The notes beneath the pieces are model-generated. The model saw only the letters and a list, made by a program, of their open reading frames with translations. It did not search any database and was not told where the DNA came from. From contig JAFLEI010000007.1 in the NCBI GenBank assembly GCA_017301975.1, forward strand, positions 62,001 through 126,000: a stretch of 64,000 nt of DNA, written 5' to 3'. The DNA is from Verrucomicrobiota bacterium (lineage in GTDB: Bacteria; Verrucomicrobiota; Verrucomicrobiia; Verrucomicrobiales; Verrucomicrobiaceae). The translations under genes and the position numbers were made by a program. This document shows positions 60,713-64,000 of the stretch, piece after piece; within the stretch, counting starts at the first letter, position 1; each line of letters starts with the position of its first letter.

Positions 60713-61285
60713 GCAAGCCCTGCGGCTCCGCCCGCTGATGGAACGGAGCCGCGCGTGGAAGGAGTGAAACGCTGGAAACGGAAAACGCCCTTTTTCGTTT
60801 CCACGTTTCCGTGCCCCTGCAAAGGTCCATTTCCGCGACGTCTCTGAATCGCTTATGGTCCGGTGGGATTCAGGGACGGTGGCTTCGTTGGCTGACCGTG
60901 CACTAGAGACCCTTCCCGCTACTAGGTTCAACGACGTCGGCTGGCAAGACCCAGGATGCGTTGGAGCCTGTAATCAATGAGCCGGTTCCTCTCAAGACGC
61001 ATCAAGACAGCGATGCTCTCCATGGTCAGAGCATGGGGCATAAACCGGCTCATCCTCCCGCTTCTTGGCAGCCGCAGATCGTCCTGTTTGCGGCGGTCTG
61101 CGTGAGGAGTTCGCGTACAGCGCGGGCCACCTGCTGCGGAATAAATTCCGCGCTCCGAAGAGCTGGGCTTGCGCTGCCTTTGTGATAGATTGGCATTCCG
61201 GGTGGAGCGCTCTGGGCGAGCTTCAAGGGGCGCTGCCAGCAGGCGCTCTCGGTGAGAGCTCCCACTGGGTGCTGCCACGCACGCA
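60713..61285. other. Intergenic region with hairpins
   Basis: About 570 bp. It holds a 9-bp inverted repeat (gcggctccg 60722-60730 with cggagccgc 60744-60752) and the 12-bp hairpin at 60774-60802. Frames of about 78-116 codons on the minus strand (60928-61286) show no motif I can support. Confidence 0.4.
60774..60802. terminator. Candidate terminator hairpin after the DUF883 gene
   Basis: A 12-bp stem (ggaaacggaaaa with tttttcgtttcc, one G-T pair) closes a five-base loop about 62 bp after the stop. It has no trailing T tract, so the terminator call is uncertain. Confidence 0.35.
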
Positions 61286-62356
61286 TTACTGCGCCAGAAA
61301 CTCGTCCAGCGCGGCTTTGGTGATGCGGAACTGGGTGCCTATTTTCTTGGCTTTGATCTGGCCGCCTTCGATGCTGGCGAGGACGTCCGCCTCGGTGACG
61401 CCGAGGGTCTGGGCCACCTGGGCGGGGGTGAGGATGTCGACGGAAGGGGCGGCGGCCGGAGCGGGCGCTACGCCTGGAGCGGCGGCACCCGCGGAGGGGT
61501 TCATGTTGAAGGCGCCCTGTGACATCATGTTCTGCGCCATGCCAAAACCCATCGCGAGCTCGGCGGCGGAGCCGGCAGGACTGCTGCCGCCTTTGCCCAT
61601 GCCTTCGGCCATTTGGAATTTCACGTAGTCGTTGAGGTTGCCGATCGCGCCCATGCTGCTGCGCTTGTCGATGGCGGCCTCGACTTCCGGCGGCACGCTG
61701 GCGTTTTCGAGGATGAAGCTGGTGATCTCGATGCCGTACTTGCCCATCATTGTGGGATTGATGATGGGCAGCAGCGCTTCGCCGAGCTCAGAGTAGCGGG
61801 TGGCGAGATCGAGCACGGGCACCTTGGCGGTGGCGAGGGCATCGGTGAAAACGCTGACGATGCGGCTGCGCATGGTGTCGGCAAATTCATCCAGGCGGAA
61901 ATGGTTGTCCGTGCCGGCCACTTCCTTGAGGAAGAGCTTGGGCTCGCTGATCCTGAAATCAAAGGTGCCGAAGGCGCGCACACGCACGATGCCGAAGTCC
62001 GCATCCCGCATCATGATGGGATTGCTGGTGCCCCATTTGTTGCCGGTGAAGAGGCGGGTGGTGACGTAGTAAACGTCCGCCTTGAACGGGGACTCAAAGC
62101 CGTACTTCCAGCCTTTGAGCGTGGAGAGGATGGGGATGTTTTCCGTGCTCAGCGTGTGCTTGCCGGGGCCGAAGGTGTCGCCGTATTCCCCGAGATACAC
62201 AAACTGGGCGATCTGCGATTCGCGCACGATGAGCTGAGCGCCGCGCTTGATTTCCTTGTCCTCGTCCGGAAAGCGCCATGAGAGCGTGTCGCGTGAGTCG
62301 TCCGTCCATTGGATGATTTCCAAGAACTGTCCTTTGAGGTAATCCATCAGGCCCAT
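61286..62356 (-). CDS. SPFH-domain protein (YdjI-like) with C-terminal helix-turn-helix
   Basis: A 356-residue protein. Residues 1-220 are an SPFH/band-7 domain of the virion-core/YdjI type (YLKGQFLEIIQWTDDSRDTL, FGIVRVRAFGTFDFRISEPK, LFLKEVAGTD). A Gly/Met/Ala-rich linker follows. Residues about 307-356, DILTPAQVAQTLGVTEADVL and SIEGGQIKAKKIGTQFRITK, match the excisionase/MerR-type helix-turn-helix (HTH_17). An SPFH domain fused to this DNA-binding type is uncommon as far as I know. Homologues often pair with zinc-ribbon proteins like the one at 6223-7293. Membrane scaffold or stress role is inferred. Confidence 0.85.
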   Translation of the reverse strand: MGLMDYLKGQFLEIIQWTDDSRDTLSWRFPDEDKEIKRGAQLIVRESQIAQFVYLGEYGDTFGPGKHTLSTENIPILSTLKGWKYGFESPFKADVYYVTTRLFTGNKWGTSNPIMMRDADFGIVRVRAFGTFDFRISEPKLFLKEVAGTDNHFRLDEFADTMRSRIVSVFTDALATAKVPVLDLATRYSELGEALLPIINPTMMGKYGIEITSFILENASVPPEVEAAIDKRSSMGAIGNLNDYVKFQMAEGMGKGGSSPAGSAAELAMGFGMAQNMMSQGAFNMNPSAGAAAPGVAPAPAAAPSVDILTPAQVAQTLGVTEADVLASIEGGQIKAKKIGTQFRITKAALDEFLAQ

Positions 62357-62534
62357 GATCGTATGAAAGGTGAGTGTTTGCGGTGTGTCTGGCAGGGAAC
62401 GAGGACGATACTAAAGAGCGTCTTTCCTTTTGGCGAGTGCAATTCTGCGCCTCCGTTTGTAAAGCTCGCCTTCCGAACGTCTGACAGAAACCGTTTCGTT
62501 GGCCGCCGGTGCGGCGGCTCGCCGCAGCGTCTCA

Positions 62535-63122
62535 TCATCCATCCACAACCTTAAGATCGATTTTCTCGCCATCTGGATCATCGCGAATCTGCCGCGCCAG
62601 GTCTGCATGAAAGCGAATGACCTGGTCGGCATGCACAGGCTTCAGTGAAGTGCCTGCACCGGACTCCTTGAAAACAAAGGGTGGATATGCCAGCAACAGC
62701 TGGCCGGGCTGCATGGCATGCTCCAAACCGATGTTGAGAAATCCCTCAATATCCTCACCGATCCGCTCAAAAAAATCATCGAGGCTGTCTGCGAGCAGTT
62801 CCACGTCTCCGGTCTCCGCCGACAATCTAAAAACCCTCTCCTCCCGAAGCAGAAACTGGTCTCCGAGCTGATCCTCCGCAAATGGGATGTCCGTGACACG
62901 AACGACCTCATAAAGAGTATGAAACGCATTTGGTCCATCCATTGCCTCCCGAAACGAATGCCACCCGGGCTTAAACACAGCGCCTCGCACGTGAAGCGCG
63001 CCGTTGTGAAGAATAAAGCCGTTGCTTTCAGTGAGAACACGTAAAAGAGCCGGAGGCAGTTCTCCCAAGATCTCCTCATCGTCCACGTTTTCGCCTCGGT
63101 AAGTGATGCCAGAAATGTTCAT
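62535..63122 (-). CDS. SMI1/KNR4 (SUKH)-like protein
   Basis: A 195-residue protein starting MNISGITYRGENVDDEEILG. LPPALLRVLTESNGFILHNG is the SUKH-superfamily opening, followed by a mainly beta region and LSAETGDVELLADSLDDFFE. SUKH proteins often act as immunity proteins against contact-dependent toxins, but stand-alone housekeeping copies are common. No toxin gene is next to it. ATG 63122 is preferred over the 17-codon extension. Confidence 0.75.
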   Translation of the reverse strand: MNISGITYRGENVDDEEILGELPPALLRVLTESNGFILHNGALHVRGAVFKPGWHSFREAMDGPNAFHTLYEVVRVTDIPFAEDQLGDQFLLREERVFRLSAETGDVELLADSLDDFFERIGEDIEGFLNIGLEHAMQPGQLLLAYPPFVFKESGAGTSLKPVHADQVIRFHADLARQIRDDPDGEKIDLKVVDG

Positions 63123-63233
63123 GCGCTCAAAAGTTACCTGACAGGTATATCGAAAAAGTAAAGCATCCCTCATTGCTCGCTGAGCGCTTTGCCGATTGAT
63201 TCCTTAAATCACTGGTTCAAATTGATATTTCAT

Positions 63234-64000
63234 ATGTCCCTTGCCGATCAACTCCAAGCCGCCGCCTCTTCCGGGCAACTCCTCGCCGCCAGCTATGACA
63301 ACATCCGCGCCTTGCTCGCGGCCAGCGATAATCCGCTCTACCGCGCCAGCATCGAGGAACTCGCCACCGCAGGCCAGTGGGCGGAGCTGAACGACCGTTT
63401 CTTCCAGGCGCTCAAATTTGGCACCGGCGGTCTGCGCGGCCGCACGGTGGGCAAGATCGTCACGAAGGCGGAGCGCGGCAGCGCCCCTGAAGACCAGCGC
63501 CCGGAGCACCCCTGCGTGGGCACGAACGCGATGAACTTCTACAACGTCAGCCGCGCCACCCGCGGGCTGGTGACCTACCTGAAAAACTTCCGCGCCAATG
63601 CGAAGCTCAGCGGCAAGCCGAGCCTGGTCTTTGCGCACGACACCCGCCACTTCTCGGCGGAGTTCGCGAAGTTCTGCGCGCAGATCGCCATGGATCATGG
63701 GGCGAATGTGTACCTCTTTGACTACTGCCGCGCCACCCCTGAGATGTCCTTTGCCGTGCGTCAGCTCCGTGCGGATGCCGGGGTGATGATCACTGCCTCG
63801 CACAACCCGGCGCATGACAACGGCTACAAGGTGAATTTCAACGACGGCGCCGGCATCGTGGAGCCCCACGCCACCGGCATCATCAAAGAAGTGAACGCCA
63901 TCAAGGGCGAGGAATACACCGCGCTGCCGGAGGCCGAGCGCGGCACGCTCACCACCCTGGCCGATGACATGGACCAGCAGTATCTCGCCCGCGTGGAAAC
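63234..64000 (+). CDS. Phosphoglucomutase/phosphomannomutase, N-terminal part (3' truncated by the window)
   Basis: Interconverts sugar-1- and sugar-6-phosphates through an enzyme-bound phosphoserine. The visible 255 residues start MSLADQLQAAASSGQLLAAS and include KFGTGGLRGRTVGKIV (61-76, phosphate-binding), FAHDTRHFSAEFAK (133-146) and the active-site loop ITASHNPAHDNGYKV (186-200) with phosphoserine Ser189. This matches long bacterial PgcA-type mutases. The reading frame is open to the window edge. It diverges from the SUKH gene with a 111-bp spacer that should hold its promoter. Confidence 0.93.
   Translation, partial: MSLADQLQAAASSGQLLAASYDNIRALLAASDNPLYRASIEELATAGQWAELNDRFFQALKFGTGGLRGRTVGKIVTKAERGSAPEDQRPEHPCVGTNAMNFYNVSRATRGLVTYLKNFRANAKLSGKPSLVFAHDTRHFSAEFAKFCAQIAMDHGANVYLFDYCRATPEMSFAVRQLRADAGVMITASHNPAHDNGYKVNFNDGAGIVEPHATGIIKEVNAIKGEEYTALPEAERGTLTTLADDMDQQYLARVE

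Noticed and set aside
60928..61286. Frames of 78-116 codons between the DUF883 and SPFH genes
   Set aside because: No motif and composition typical of Arg-rich shadow frames; a degenerate gene is possible but not supported.

Overview
The window is a high-GC bacterial chromosome segment, most likely from a Verrucomicrobiota bacterium (Verrucomicrobiaceae-like, for example a Prosthecobacter relative). This is inferred from gene content rather than a marker search. The evidence is a PVC-type haem-binding propeller/cytochrome c protein, a PEP-CTERM protein, a giant secreted protein built of GEVED, putative-Ig and SdrD_B-like modules with a Verrucomicrobia-type C-terminal domain, and the rpoA-rplQ pair. 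No rRNA, tRNA, CRISPR array, prophage or complete insertion sequence was seen.

Layout. 1-7.3 kb is mostly minus-strand accessory and housekeeping genes: an H-type lectin protein, a Tat-exported sulfite-oxidase-like enzyme, a uracil-DNA glycosylase that lacks two of the usual Fe-S cysteines, a VapC-like PIN toxin with its antitoxin, an orphan XylH-like sugar permease, a secreted protein of unknown function and a double zinc-ribbon membrane protein. 7.4-12.4 kb is plus strand: a thioredoxin/PDZ secreted protein, rpoA and rplQ with a clear terminator, a Gfo/Idh/MocA oxidoreductase and a small basic protein. 12.4-17.6 kb is minus strand: the haem-binding propeller protein, a GDSL esterase, a lipoprotein D-Ala-D-Ala carboxypeptidase and aroD. 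17.6-26.1 kb holds a polyprenyl glycosylphosphotransferase, a CocE-like hydrolase, a lactonase-like propeller, fabV, a secreted unknown, a methyltransferase and a SUI1/YciH protein.

26.6-28.0 kb is a visibly AT-richer patch with two unrecognised genes, probably acquired. 28.0-34.5 kb has a NdpA-type nucleoid protein, a run of small genes leading into a PAS histidine kinase and a NarL-type regulator, an RlmM-like methyltransferase and an unknown acidic protein. 34.5-35.2 kb is a long divergent intergenic region with hairpins and a hexanucleotide repeat.

35.2-58.5 kb is dominated by one 7504-residue predicted secreted protein, encoded 10 bases downstream of a PEP-CTERM protein gene. By eye it has 20 GEVED domains, 26 Ig-like domains of two alternating subtypes, four SdrD_B-like domains, a PA14-like module nested inside an Ig domain, a second nested module and a C-terminal domain of a Verrucomicrobia type. 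It looks like a very long extracellular or surface fibre.

58.5-59.85 kb is a REP/RAYT module. Two clusters of short hairpins flank a frameshifted REP-associated tyrosine transposase gene whose stop codon lies inside one of the hairpins. The hairpins are two orientations of one element that differ by a compensated base pair. The window closes with a DUF883/YqjD-like membrane protein, an SPFH protein fused to a DNA-binding-type helix-turn-helix, a SUKH/SMI1-like protein and the start of a phosphoglucomutase gene.
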